The notes under the pieces are model-generated. The model was given only the letters and a program-made list of their open reading frames with translations. It had not been told where the DNA came from and did not search any database. The position numbers and the translations under genes are program-made. Below, piece after piece: positions 1-6,329 of a stretch of DNA of 11,848 nt. The stretch's first letter is position 1. Each line of letters opens with the position of its first letter. Source of the DNA: CAZDDY01 sp964504455 (GTDB taxonomy: Bacteria; Patescibacteriota; Minisyncoccia; Phycocordibacterales; UBA9973); contig CAZDDY010000014.1 in assembly GCA_964504455.1 (NCBI GenBank), positions 1 to 11,848 on the forward strand, in the 5' to 3' direction.

Positions 1-68
1 TTTCTTGTGCTTTCACTTTCATCAACAACATTCTTTGTTTTAGAGAGAAAGTTTCCAATATGAAGCAT
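1..68 (-). CDS. Partial small protein gene directly after dnaN (3' part outside window)
   Basis: An ATG lies immediately after the dnaN stop codon (TAA then ATG, no bases between), and the frame stays open for 22 codons to the window edge. The visible start reads MLHIGNFLSKTKNVVDESES and is polar and charged, with no signal peptide. The tight junction suggests translation coupled to dnaN. Small proteins in this position in related genomes are sometimes DUF721/DciA-like, but the visible part is far too short to show that, so I assign no function. The frame could be open by chance. Confidence 0.45.
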   Translation of the reverse strand, partial: MLHIGNFLSKTKNVVDESESTR

Positions 69-1175
69 TTAGTTTTTTCTCATTGGCATAACCAAATACA
101 AATATGTCTCATCTCCTAGTGGTTTAAAAATAAGTGGCTTGTTTTCTCCAAACCAAAGAATTTCTAAAGAATCGGTACCAGCCACAGAGAAAAAGTTTAA
201 TAAGTACTCGTGGTTAAGAGATGTTTTAAACGATTCTCCTGCTGATTTACAATTAACATCACCAGTAAAAGACCCTGCGTCAGGAGTAAGTGTTTCTATG
301 TGCATAGTGTTCTTTTTTGTATCGACTGAAAGTGAAAGTTCTCTGTCTTTGTTTGAAAAAACAGTTGCTGCTTTACAAAGATCTATAAAATCTTTTGTTA
401 AAACCTTAACAGAGGTTTCTGTTTTTTGTGGAATTATTTTTGTATAGTCAGGAAAGGCAGCGTTTAGTATGTGCGAGTTTATGTAAATATTTGCAACTTC
501 TATTGAAAGTTGGTTTTGATTAATTGTTATTTTTAAACTACCGATTGATGATTCAAGGATTTTAATAATTTCTACAACGTTTTTTATTGGAATAAGTATG
601 GAAGGAAATCCGTATAAATCTGGGATGTACACTCTCTTTTCAGAAAGTCTGAAAGAATCAGTAGCAACAAACACGAGCGTGTCTTCCTGGTATGTTATAA
701 AAATACTTGAAATTTCCGGTTTTATATCTGACTGCGCTGCACTAAAATAAACAGATTTAAGTGCGTTAGTAAACTCAGTATTTAAGCAACTAAAACTATA
801 CCCTTCGTTTTTACCGATTGTTGGAAAATCTTCTTCTGGTAATGTTTTTATTGATGTTTTAAATGTTGCACCTTGTAAAACCAGTGTTGTTCCTTCGTTT
901 GAAAGTGTTATTTGAGCATCTTCTGGTGGATTTATAGACCCAACAAAAGAAAGAATTTGTGTGACTGGAACAACCACTCGTCCTTCTTTTTTAACCGTTA
1001 CTTTATTTTGTATTTTAACGCTTAGGTTTATGTTTGTGGCAGAAACTATCAACATGTCTTTGTTGGTTTCAAAACAAACAGTTGATGCAACAGGAACCAA
1101 TGAATTTTTACCAGTAACTTTTGCAGCTGTTTGAAGTAAACTTTTAAATTGTCGAAATGAACATGTTATTTGCAT
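69..1175 (-). CDS. dnaN: DNA polymerase III beta subunit (sliding clamp)
   Basis: This protein of 368 residues is the ring-shaped processivity clamp that tethers the replicative polymerase to DNA. Its length matches the usual 365-380 residues of the family, which has three similar clamp domains of about 120 residues. Visible family signatures are VATDSFRLS in the middle domain, AAFPDYTKIIP near residue 240, and the C-terminal YLVMPMR, the pocket-forming end to which clamp-binding peptides dock. The ATG start has no Shine-Dalgarno site. Instead a perfect TATAAT box ends 6 bases before it, suggesting a leaderless transcript. It follows dnaA in the same direction after a 212-base spacer, the classic dnaA-dnaN order. 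The identification is secure. Confidence 0.97.
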   Translation of the reverse strand: MQITCSFRQFKSLLQTAAKVTGKNSLVPVASTVCFETNKDMLIVSATNINLSVKIQNKVTVKKEGRVVVPVTQILSFVGSINPPEDAQITLSNEGTTLVLQGATFKTSIKTLPEEDFPTIGKNEGYSFSCLNTEFTNALKSVYFSAAQSDIKPEISSIFITYQEDTLVFVATDSFRLSEKRVYIPDLYGFPSILIPIKNVVEIIKILESSIGSLKITINQNQLSIEVANIYINSHILNAAFPDYTKIIPQKTETSVKVLTKDFIDLCKAATVFSNKDRELSLSVDTKKNTMHIETLTPDAGSFTGDVNCKSAGESFKTSLNHEYLLNFFSVAGTDSLEILWFGENKPLIFKPLGDETYLYLVMPMRKN

Positions 1176-1187
1176 AGGTGCATTATA
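1176..1187 (-). promoter_or_regulatory. dnaN -10 box placed for a leaderless transcript
   Basis: On the minus strand a perfect TATAAT occupies 1187-1182, followed by GCACCT and then the dnaN ATG. With the usual distance from -10 box to transcription start, the first transcribed base would be the A of the ATG. No good -35 box is seen 16-18 bases further upstream. Confidence 0.55.
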
Positions 1188-1387
1188 CTTCTATATAAAA
1201 TTTATTATTACTATTATCCCTGTTAATTGTGTGTATATTTTTTTATCCTTTAAACACAACATTTTTTTAGGTTTTATATATAAATACTTTTTTATTTAAC
1301 TCTTAATAACTTTTAATATCTTTTTATTTTTTTATTTGAAACTCTTTTTTGTTTGATTTATTAACATATCTACATTTTTAATCCACA
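1188..1387. other. Candidate origin/unwinding region between dnaA and dnaN
   Basis: This gene-free spacer is extremely rich in A and T. It holds three sequences one base away from the DnaA box TTATNCACA: TAATCCACA (1379-1387, plus strand), TTAAACACA (around 1250-1258, plus strand) and ATATACACA (1238-1230, minus strand). Between them lie three imperfect 10-base units, taactcttaa, taacttttaa and tatcttttta (1297-1326), followed by long T runs. The dnaA-dnaN spacer is the origin in many bacteria, and AT-rich repeats near DnaA boxes are typical of unwinding elements. None of the boxes is perfect, so the call rests mainly on position and composition. Confidence 0.5.
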
Positions 1388-2764
1388 TCATTTAAACATA
1401 TTTCTTAACTCCTCAAATTCTTGTACAAGAGTGGGATTTAGTTTTAATTCGTTTTTTATTTTGTTATACGAGTGGATAATTGTTGTGTGGTCCTTCCCTC
1501 CGAGTTCTTGGCCTATATGTGGATATGAGATATTAAATTCTTCACGAAGTATAAACATTATCATTTGTCGTGCATACACAATCTCTTTCCTTCTCGTTTT
1601 TTCATAAATAGTGGATTCCTCAACGTTGTAATAGTTTGCGATAATACGAACCACTTCTTTTGGTGAGACAGATTTCTTCTTCTGTACATTGTTTTTAAGT
1701 ACTTGTTTTACTTCTGTGAGGGTGACATCCTTCTTTTTTACTTGTCCTTGTAAAACAATATTCTTTAGTACTCCTTCTAATTCACGAATATTACCCCTAA
1801 TACTTGTTGCTAAGTATTCTAAAACATCTGGAGAAAGTGTTGTGTGTAAATCAGCAAGTTTGTTTTTTAATATTGCCATACGTGATTCGAAATCAGGCTC
1901 AACAATATCAACAATCATCCCCTGCGAAAACCGAGAGCGGAGGCGATCCTCAAGCCCTGGTATAAAATTTGGGTGCTTGTCAGAGGAGAAAATAATTTGT
2001 TTGTTTGCGTCATAGAGTGTGTTAAACAAATGGAAGAGTTCTTCCTGGGTTTTTTCCATTTTTCCAATAAATTGAATGTCATCCATGATGATAACATCGT
2101 ATTTTCTATATTTTTCCTTAAAAACAGCTGCTTTGTTGCCTTGGTTTTGAACTGAACTTATATAGTCCATTGAAAATCGCTCAAGGGTTGTGTAATAAAC
2201 CTTCAGTTCTGGATATCGAGCCTTGATTCCATTACCAATAGCCTCTATAAGGTGTGTTTTTCCAAGCCCGGTTGATCCATATACAAAAAACGGATTATAT
2301 AAAGTTCCTGGGTTTTGAAGTATTGCTTGAGATGCAGCATATGCAAGCTCGTTGAATGGTCCAACAACAAATGTGTCAAACGTATATCGAGCATTTAAGT
2401 TATCATTTTTGTTAATATAAAGATCTCTTAAAGGAAGCTCTTCCATTGAACCATTGTCTTGTGGAATTTTTTCTATTTTTGCCTCAATGTTTTTAATGTC
2501 TGTTATTCTGGCAATTGTAAATTCTATACAACGAGTATTAGATAATTCTTGAACAAGAGCCTTTAATATGAGTTTATAAAACTTTTTTGATAACCACTCT
2601 TTTACAAACTCGTTTGGTACAGCCAGAAAAACTGTTCCATCTTCTGTTCTTATTATCGCAGTGTTTTTAAACCAGGTTGTAAAGTTTGGTTTGGATACCT
2701 CTTTTTCTATTGTGAGAAGGGCCTTTCCCCAAATATCTTTCAAATTTATATATGTTGTATCCAC
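1388..2764 (-). CDS. dnaA: Chromosomal replication initiator protein DnaA
   Basis: This full-length initiator (458 residues) binds the origin, oligomerises in its ATP form and opens the DNA. Domain I (residues 1 to about 80) contains the W-F motif TTWF. A short linker follows. Domain III is the AAA+ core with Walker A GSTGLGKT (163-170), Walker B IIMDD (225-229), the arginine-rich LRSRF segment (275-279) and sensor 2 GNIRELEG (324-331). Domain IV ends with the DNA-binding signature GGKDHTTIIHSYNKI (422-436), which is nearly canonical, so the recognised box should be close to TTATNCACA. The start is a GTG, supported by a good promoter just upstream and by the domain I boundary. The stop is TGA. 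The gene is divergent from rpmH. Confidence 0.97.
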   Translation of the reverse strand: MDTTYINLKDIWGKALLTIEKEVSKPNFTTWFKNTAIIRTEDGTVFLAVPNEFVKEWLSKKFYKLILKALVQELSNTRCIEFTIARITDIKNIEAKIEKIPQDNGSMEELPLRDLYINKNDNLNARYTFDTFVVGPFNELAYAASQAILQNPGTLYNPFFVYGSTGLGKTHLIEAIGNGIKARYPELKVYYTTLERFSMDYISSVQNQGNKAAVFKEKYRKYDVIIMDDIQFIGKMEKTQEELFHLFNTLYDANKQIIFSSDKHPNFIPGLEDRLRSRFSQGMIVDIVEPDFESRMAILKNKLADLHTTLSPDVLEYLATSIRGNIRELEGVLKNIVLQGQVKKKDVTLTEVKQVLKNNVQKKKSVSPKEVVRIIANYYNVEESTIYEKTRRKEIVYARQMIMFILREEFNISYPHIGQELGGKDHTTIIHSYNKIKNELKLNPTLVQEFEELRNMFK

Positions 2765-2801
2765 GATACTGCAATTATAGTTGTATATTGATACTTGTAA
2801 A
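2765..2801 (-). promoter_or_regulatory. dnaA promoter
   Basis: Reading the minus strand, TTTACA (2801-2796) is a five-of-six match to the -35 consensus. It is followed by a 16-base spacer and a perfect TATAAT (2779-2774). The GTG start lies 9 bases after the -10 box, so the leader would be only about 2-3 bases. There is no Shine-Dalgarno site. The -35 box sits inside an inverted repeat. Confidence 0.7.
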
Positions 2802-2821
2802 CAACAAACACTTGTTTACAA
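2795..2821. repeat. Inverted repeat over the dnaA -35 box
   Basis: TTGTAAACAA (2795-2804) and TTGTTTACAA (2812-2821) are perfect reverse complements, 10 bases each, separated by 7 bases. The left arm contains the dnaA -35 box. Its position suggests an operator for dnaA or part of the origin, but no protein partner can be named from sequence. Because arm centres are 17 bases apart and the arms are AT-rich, a chance palindrome cannot be excluded. Confidence 0.5.
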
Positions 2822-2824
2822 AGG

Positions 2825-2844
2825 TGTGTATAGCTTGTGTATAG
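2825..2844 (-). promoter_or_regulatory. Two near-consensus DnaA boxes, 11 bases apart
   Basis: TGTGTATAG occurs at 2825-2833 and again at 2836-2844. On the minus strand both read CTATACACA, one base from the DnaA box TTATNCACA. Their starts are 11 bases apart, about one helical turn, so both would face the same side of the DNA. They lie just upstream of the dnaA promoter, where DnaA boxes commonly serve in origin function or autoregulation. Confidence 0.5.
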
Positions 2845-2863
2845 TAAAGAACCTTCACAAACC

Positions 2864-2897
2864 TTGAAAAAGTAAAAAAATCTGGTATATTCTCTGT
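2864..2897 (+). promoter_or_regulatory. rpmH operon promoter, apparently leaderless
   Basis: TTGAAA (2864-2869) is followed by a 16-base spacer and TATATT (2886-2891), with a TG one base before the box (extended -10 element). The rpmH ATG begins 6 bases after the box, so transcription would start at or next to the A of the ATG. No Shine-Dalgarno site fits in the 6 bases. Confidence 0.7.
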
Positions 2898-3032
2898 ATG
2901 TCAATTACCTATCAGCCTAAAAAGAGAAAGCGCGCAAAGACCCACGGATTTCTTGTTCGTAAGAATAGTCCTACAGGTAAAAACGTCATTACTCGTAGAC
3001 GAAGAAAGGGTAGAAAAAAGCTTAGCGTATAA
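2898..3032 (+). CDS. rpmH: Large ribosomal subunit protein bL34
   Basis: This 44-residue, very basic protein is a component of the 50S ribosomal subunit that packs into 23S rRNA. The family pattern is clear: ITYQPKKRKRAKTHGF at the N-terminus, a G near residue 27, and the C-terminal run of arginines and lysines ending GRKKLSV. The length is the usual 44-46 residues. The ATG start is set by the TYQP motif and by the promoter directly in front. It is divergent from dnaA and followed by rnpA after 10 bases, the conserved rpmH-rnpA order. Its stop codon overlaps a TATAAT that could serve rnpA. Confidence 0.96.
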   Translation: MSITYQPKKRKRAKTHGFLVRKNSPTGKNVITRRRRKGRKKLSV

Positions 3033-3042
3033 TATAGATACT
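3028..3042 (+). promoter_or_regulatory. Possible internal -10 box for rnpA
   Basis: TATAAT (3028-3033) overlaps the last codon and stop of rpmH and ends 9 bases before the chosen rnpA ATG, with no Shine-Dalgarno site between. No convincing -35 box is seen. It may give a separate short-leader transcript for rnpA, or it may be incidental, since rnpA can be read from the rpmH promoter. Confidence 0.35.
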
Positions 3043-3348
3043 ATGCTTCCCAAAAAAAAGAGGATCGACCGTAAAACATTTTTGGCTGTTTTGCCCAAAA
3101 CAAAAACGGAGTCGACCCCCTTTTTTACTATACGGAGTAAAAAAAGCGATACACCTAAGGTTAGTATCGTAATTTCAAAAAAAATAGCAAAAACAGCTAT
3201 TCAAAGAAACTATATAAAAAGACGTATTTACAACCATCTTTCTAATCAGTCATCGAGTAAAACCCTCCTAATTTTTGTAAAAAAACCATTGGAAAATAAG
3301 GATATTTTAAAAAAAGCTCTTTTGGAATTAGATAAGATAGTATCATGA
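3043..3348 (+). CDS. rnpA: Ribonuclease P protein component
   Basis: This 101-residue basic protein partners the RNase P RNA to mature the 5' ends of tRNAs. The start MLPKKKRI is the typical RnpA opening. The central ISKKIAKTAIQRN..KRR stretch (residues 44-61) contains the RNR-type signature (RN, then KRR) that contacts the RNA. It is somewhat shorter than the usual 110-120 residues. The same frame is open upstream of 3043 inside rpmH, but the family motif decides for this ATG. The TGA stop overlaps the yidD start by four bases (ATGA), implying coupled translation. No RNase P RNA gene is seen in the window. Confidence 0.93.
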   Translation: MLPKKKRIDRKTFLAVLPKTKTESTPFFTIRSKKSDTPKVSIVISKKIAKTAIQRNYIKRRIYNHLSNQSSSKTLLIFVKKPLENKDILKKALLELDKIVS

Positions 3349-3584
3349 GAAAATTGGCTATTTCTGTAATCTCTTTTTATCAAAAAACTTTGTCATTAGA
3401 TACAGGCTTTTTACCTCGTTTTTTTGGTTTAGGCAGGAAAACATGTATGTTTTATCCAACATGTTCAGAATATACAAAACAGGCAATAAAAAAATACGGA
3501 ACCATTGAAGGTACGTACCTTGGCATTTTAAGGATTGGACGATGTCACCCAGGAAGCACTCCTTCTGTTGACGAAGTTCCGTAA
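3345..3584 (+). CDS. yidD: Membrane protein insertion efficiency factor YidD
   Basis: This 79-residue protein belongs to the small membrane-associated YidD family, which helps insertion of membrane proteins together with YidC. The family signature is present: CMFYPTCSEYTKQA around residues 34-47, with its pair of cysteines, and the RIGRCHPG segment near residues 63-70. The N-terminal ISVISFYQKTLS is the usual amphipathic helix. The length is typical. It overlaps rnpA by four bases and precedes yidC, the common rnpA-yidD-yidC order. Confidence 0.94.
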   Translation: MRKLAISVISFYQKTLSLDTGFLPRFFGLGRKTCMFYPTCSEYTKQAIKKYGTIEGTYLGILRIGRCHPGSTPSVDEVP

Positions 3585-3605
3585 CCTTTCATTTATTCAT
3601 TTTTT

Positions 3606-4334
3606 ATGTACAATGGGCTGTATATGAATAGCCTATGGATTACTATTTTTTACCAGCCAATATATAACCTATTGGTCTTTTTTGTATCAATTTTTCCAGG
3701 AAACGATATAGGACTTGCTGTTGTTGCCGTTACAATTCTAATAAAAATAATTATCTATCCTTTAACGAAACGTTCAATAAAAAGCCAAATTTTATTGAAA
3801 GCATTTGCGCCAAAACTGAAAGAGATTCAAGAACAATACAAAGATAATAAAAAACTCCAAGCAGAAAAAACTTTTGCGCTGTATAAAGAACATAAAATAA
3901 ACCCGTTTTCTGGTTGTCTACCGATATTATTGCAACTCCCAATCATTATTGCGGTCTATCGCGTGTTTCTTGATGGAATAACAAAGAACGAGCATTTGCG
4001 ATACGCATTTATAGAAGCTCCGCAAATGATCGGTCCACATTTTCTTAGTTTGATCGATCTTTCTAAGCCTTCAATCTTTCTTGCTATTCTTGCAGGTGTT
4101 ACACAATATATTCAATTAAGATATTCACCAACCTTTCAAAAAGCTGATACCACTCCAACAAATTCACAAGAAGCTTTTACTCAAAACTTTCAAAAACAAA
4201 TGGTCTACATGCTCCCAATCCTTATGCTTGTTATAGGAATCTCGCTTCCAGGGGCAGTTGCACTTTATCTTGTAATCAGTAATATAGTTACCATTGTGCA
4301 AGAAAAAATGATTCAAAAAAGTCTTGCAAAATAA
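3606..4334 (+). CDS. yidC: Membrane protein insertase YidC/Oxa1 family
   Basis: This 242-residue protein inserts proteins into the cytoplasmic membrane. It is the short, Gram-positive-like form without the large outer domain. Hydrophobic segments lie near residues 12-30, 36-53, 104-121, 155-170 and 200-231. A lysine at residue 47 in ILIKIIIYPL occupies the place of the conserved positive residue in the substrate groove. A charged hairpin (about 65-97, KLKEIQEQYKDNKK) and the INPFSGCLPILLQLP motif are family hallmarks. An in-frame ATG at 3624 (MNSLW) is an equally plausible start: TACAAT (3609-3614) ends 9 bases before it, and the first six residues of the longer form are not typical. The SRP-like helper YidD is encoded just upstream. 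Confidence 0.93.
   Translation: MYNGLYMNSLWITIFYQPIYNLLVFFVSIFPGNDIGLAVVAVTILIKIIIYPLTKRSIKSQILLKAFAPKLKEIQEQYKDNKKLQAEKTFALYKEHKINPFSGCLPILLQLPIIIAVYRVFLDGITKNEHLRYAFIEAPQMIGPHFLSLIDLSKPSIFLAILAGVTQYIQLRYSPTFQKADTTPTNSQEAFTQNFQKQMVYMLPILMLVIGISLPGAVALYLVISNIVTIVQEKMIQKSLAK
3609..3623 (+). promoter_or_regulatory. Possible -10 box before the downstream yidC start
   Basis: TACAAT (3609-3614), one base from consensus, ends 9 bases before the in-frame ATG at 3624. The spacing matches the other short-leader promoters in the window. If real, yidC starts at 3624. The -35 region is weak. Confidence 0.3.
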
Positions 4335-4340
4335 GGATAT
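4333..4340 (+). promoter_or_regulatory. Shine-Dalgarno site of jag
   Basis: AAGGA at 4333-4337 overlaps the yidC stop codon and lies 3 bases before the jag ATG. It is one of the few recognisable ribosome binding sites in the window, fitting a gene translated from within a longer message. Confidence 0.5.
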
Positions 4341-4747
4341 ATGGACCATGATCGAGTCAAAAACATAATACATGACTTCTTCAAAAACGCCTCTTTTCTC
4401 GATGGCGACCTATCTTTTTCTCATGATGAAAAAAATAATACTCTTTGGGCAACACTAAAAACAGGAGACCATAAACTTTTCACTGGAAAAAACCACGACA
4501 CGCTTCAAGCAGTCAGCACATTGATTAAAAGATTGGTTGAAAAATCTTTTGAAACAGATCCAGGTGTTGCACTTCCTCCATCTGTTATTTTTGATGTAAA
4601 CGATATTCAAAAAAAGCGTATTGAGCAATTGAGAACACTTGCTCACATGCTTGCTGAGCGTGCACGGTTTTTTAAATCTAATGTAGAGGTTGACCCAATG
4701 TCCCCTTTTGAACGAAGAGTAGTACATGAATTTTTAACTGAATATAA
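4341..4747 (+). CDS. jag: RNA-binding protein KhpB/Jag (KH-R3H), 3' end in assembly gap
   Basis: The visible 135 residues show a KH-like domain followed by an R3H domain, the make-up of KhpB/Jag, an RNA-binding partner encoded beside yidC in many bacteria. The KH region includes TGKNHDTLQAVSTLIKRL (48-65). R3H is seen in DVNDIQKKRIEQL (85-97) and in PMSPFERRVVHEF (119-131), with R125 and H129 of the Arg-x3-His motif. The N-terminal Jag_N domain of the longer Bacillus-type protein is absent. The last residue of the KH GxxG loop is histidine rather than glycine (GKNH). The frame runs into the N run; by family comparison some tens of residues or fewer are missing. Confidence 0.88.
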
Positions 4748-4847
4748 NNNNNNNNNNNNNNNNNNNNNNNNNNNNNNNNNNNNNNNNNNNNNNNNNNNNN
4801 NNNNNNNNNNNNNNNNNNNNNNNNNNNNNNNNNNNNNNNNNNNNNNN
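4748..4847. other. Assembly gap (100 N)
   Basis: Exactly 100 undetermined bases, a conventional scaffold spacer, so its true length is unknown. It hides the C-terminal codons of jag from the left and of the peptidoglycan-binding protein from the right, plus any terminator between these convergent genes. Frames that appear to read through the gap are not real genes. Confidence 0.98.
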
Positions 4848-6301
4848 TCTATTTGCCAGAAACTATCATCAAATGATATCAATCCTTGGTACCAATTATC
4901 TGGAAACACTCCTTCTGGTACATATTTTGGAACAGCACAAAGCACACTTATATTTGTTGGAAGCCACACACACTTTTCTGCCAGTGTATCAATAGACACA
5001 TCAAATGCTTTTCTATCTCCTATATTATAAAAAGAAGTATTAATTTGATTTCCTGCCCCAGAAAAAAGTATCTGTGTTCCGTCTGGGCTTGTGTTTGTTG
5101 TTAAGCCACCTATACCACCAAACACTTTTTCAAATACACCTGAAACGGTATCTACGCTGTATACAAACCCAGGAACATAGCCACTTGCTTTTGTTGTAAG
5201 TGTTACAAGATTTTTATTTACCCACTGTGCGAGCCACTCACTATAAGGATGTTGCCATAGAACACTTTGTTTTTTTGTATCTATATTTCTAATGACCCCA
5301 GTACTATTTCCACCAACGGCTGTCTGTAAATAGAGTTCAGTTGTATCAGGGGATAAAGCAACATCTTTTATATCATCTTCTAGAATTGTTCCAGGTAATG
5401 GTGCTTCAGAAATATCATCACCTAATTTTTGCTCTGGAACTTTTCCATAAAAACTAGCGATCGTTAACTCGTCTTCTTTTAAGTAACGAAGTAAAACATT
5501 TTTTCCACCATTTGTTATATATGCCTCGTGGACTCTTGGTATGGTGGTGTTGGTTACTTGGTATTGGTCTCCTGAATCAAGAATAACATCAAAAATATTT
5601 CCATTTTCTTTATCAACAAGCCTAGCCGATAGTTTTTTAGGAATAGTGCTTTCTATAGTGTTTCCCAAAATGCACTCATATGGGGCTGATAATTTTTTTC
5701 TTGTAAGTTCATCGACTACTCCTGTTGGTTCTGTAAGGTTACGCGGAGTAAGAATTTCATTTTTAAATACACGTTGAAATTTATTTATCGCATCTACTGT
5801 TTTTTGGCCAAGTGTTGTTGTTTCTTGTCCCTTTGAACCAACACCAGAAGTAGCAACAACAAACTCCGTGCATGCATTAAGTGTTTGTTGCAAACGTTTT
5901 ACATCCTCTCCTGTTGACCCCAGTCGTAGTTCTCTTTCAAAAACACCTACCGGAGGTATAAGCGTTACTTCTTCATCTAAAGAGTCTTCACCAGCAAATA
6001 CTTCACGCATAAAATATCCATAGCCTGCAACATGGCCAGCGTAAATTTTTCTCAATGCTGGTGCCTCTTGCTCTATAGGGATTTCTTCACCAAGCTGTTC
6101 TTCTTGGGTCTTTCCTCCACCAATATCTTCCAAAACATCCTTTATTCTAGTTCCACTTCCTTTCCCAAAAGGAAAATAATCTCGAAGGGTAGCTTCTCTT
6201 CCACCCTCACGCACTCTTTGTATATCTTTGTTTGCAAGAACTAAATATATTCCTAGAAATATGACAATCAGTATTCCTACTATAAAGAGCGTTCGTTTCA
6301 T
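4848..6301 (-). CDS. Membrane-anchored peptidoglycan-binding protein with propeller-like region (3' end in gap)
   Basis: The visible 484 residues begin with a signal anchor (MKRTLFIVGILIVIFLGIYL) and an acidic, glycine-rich linker. Residues 123-206 form a PG_binding_1-type domain: LRLGSTGEDVKRLQQTLN, then TLGQKTVDAINKFQ, then TGVVDELTRKKL. Such domains bind peptidoglycan. Residues from about 250 carry repeated short strands with SPDTTELYL (317-325) and SPDGTQILF (405-413), the look of TolB/WD40-type propeller blades. The protein probably sits outside the membrane and touches the cell wall. The frame is still open at the gap, so the C-terminus is missing. An extended TATAAT box stands 8 bases before the ATG. 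No enzymatic motif is visible, and its role beside the pilin-core genes is inferred from position. Confidence 0.85.
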
Positions 6302-6318
6302 GTTTTTTAATTATATCA
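6302..6318 (-). promoter_or_regulatory. Extended -10 box before the peptidoglycan-binding gene
   Basis: On the minus strand TGATATAAT (6318-6310) is an extended -10 element, ending 8 bases before the ATG. It occupies most of the 28-base spacer after the VanY-tailed gene. No Shine-Dalgarno site is present, so a separate transcript with a leader of about one or two bases is likely. Confidence 0.5.
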
Positions 6319-6329
6319 AAAATAAACCA

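Noticed and set aside
139..447. Plus-strand open frame opposite dnaN
   Set aside because: Shadow of the conserved dnaN reading frame; no family features and no start signal.
2953..3042. Longer rnpA starting at a TTG inside rpmH
   Set aside because: The extension overlaps rpmH in another frame and lacks RnpA features; the typical MLPKK start is at 3043.
1388..3348. Recoded TGA (glycine code) as in Gracilibacteria
   Set aside because: TGA terminates dnaA and rnpA at the expected protein ends and no in-frame TGA was needed in any gene.
4643..4747. Minus-strand continuation of the wall-binding protein left of the gap
   Set aside because: This stretch is antisense to the R3H region of jag. A gap of unknown length cannot preserve frame, so the true C-terminus is unknown.
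4341..5030. A plus-strand frame that runs from jag through the N run to 5030
   Set aside because: Real Jag similarity ends at the gap; sequence after 4847 on this strand is antisense to the wall-binding gene and has no family features.
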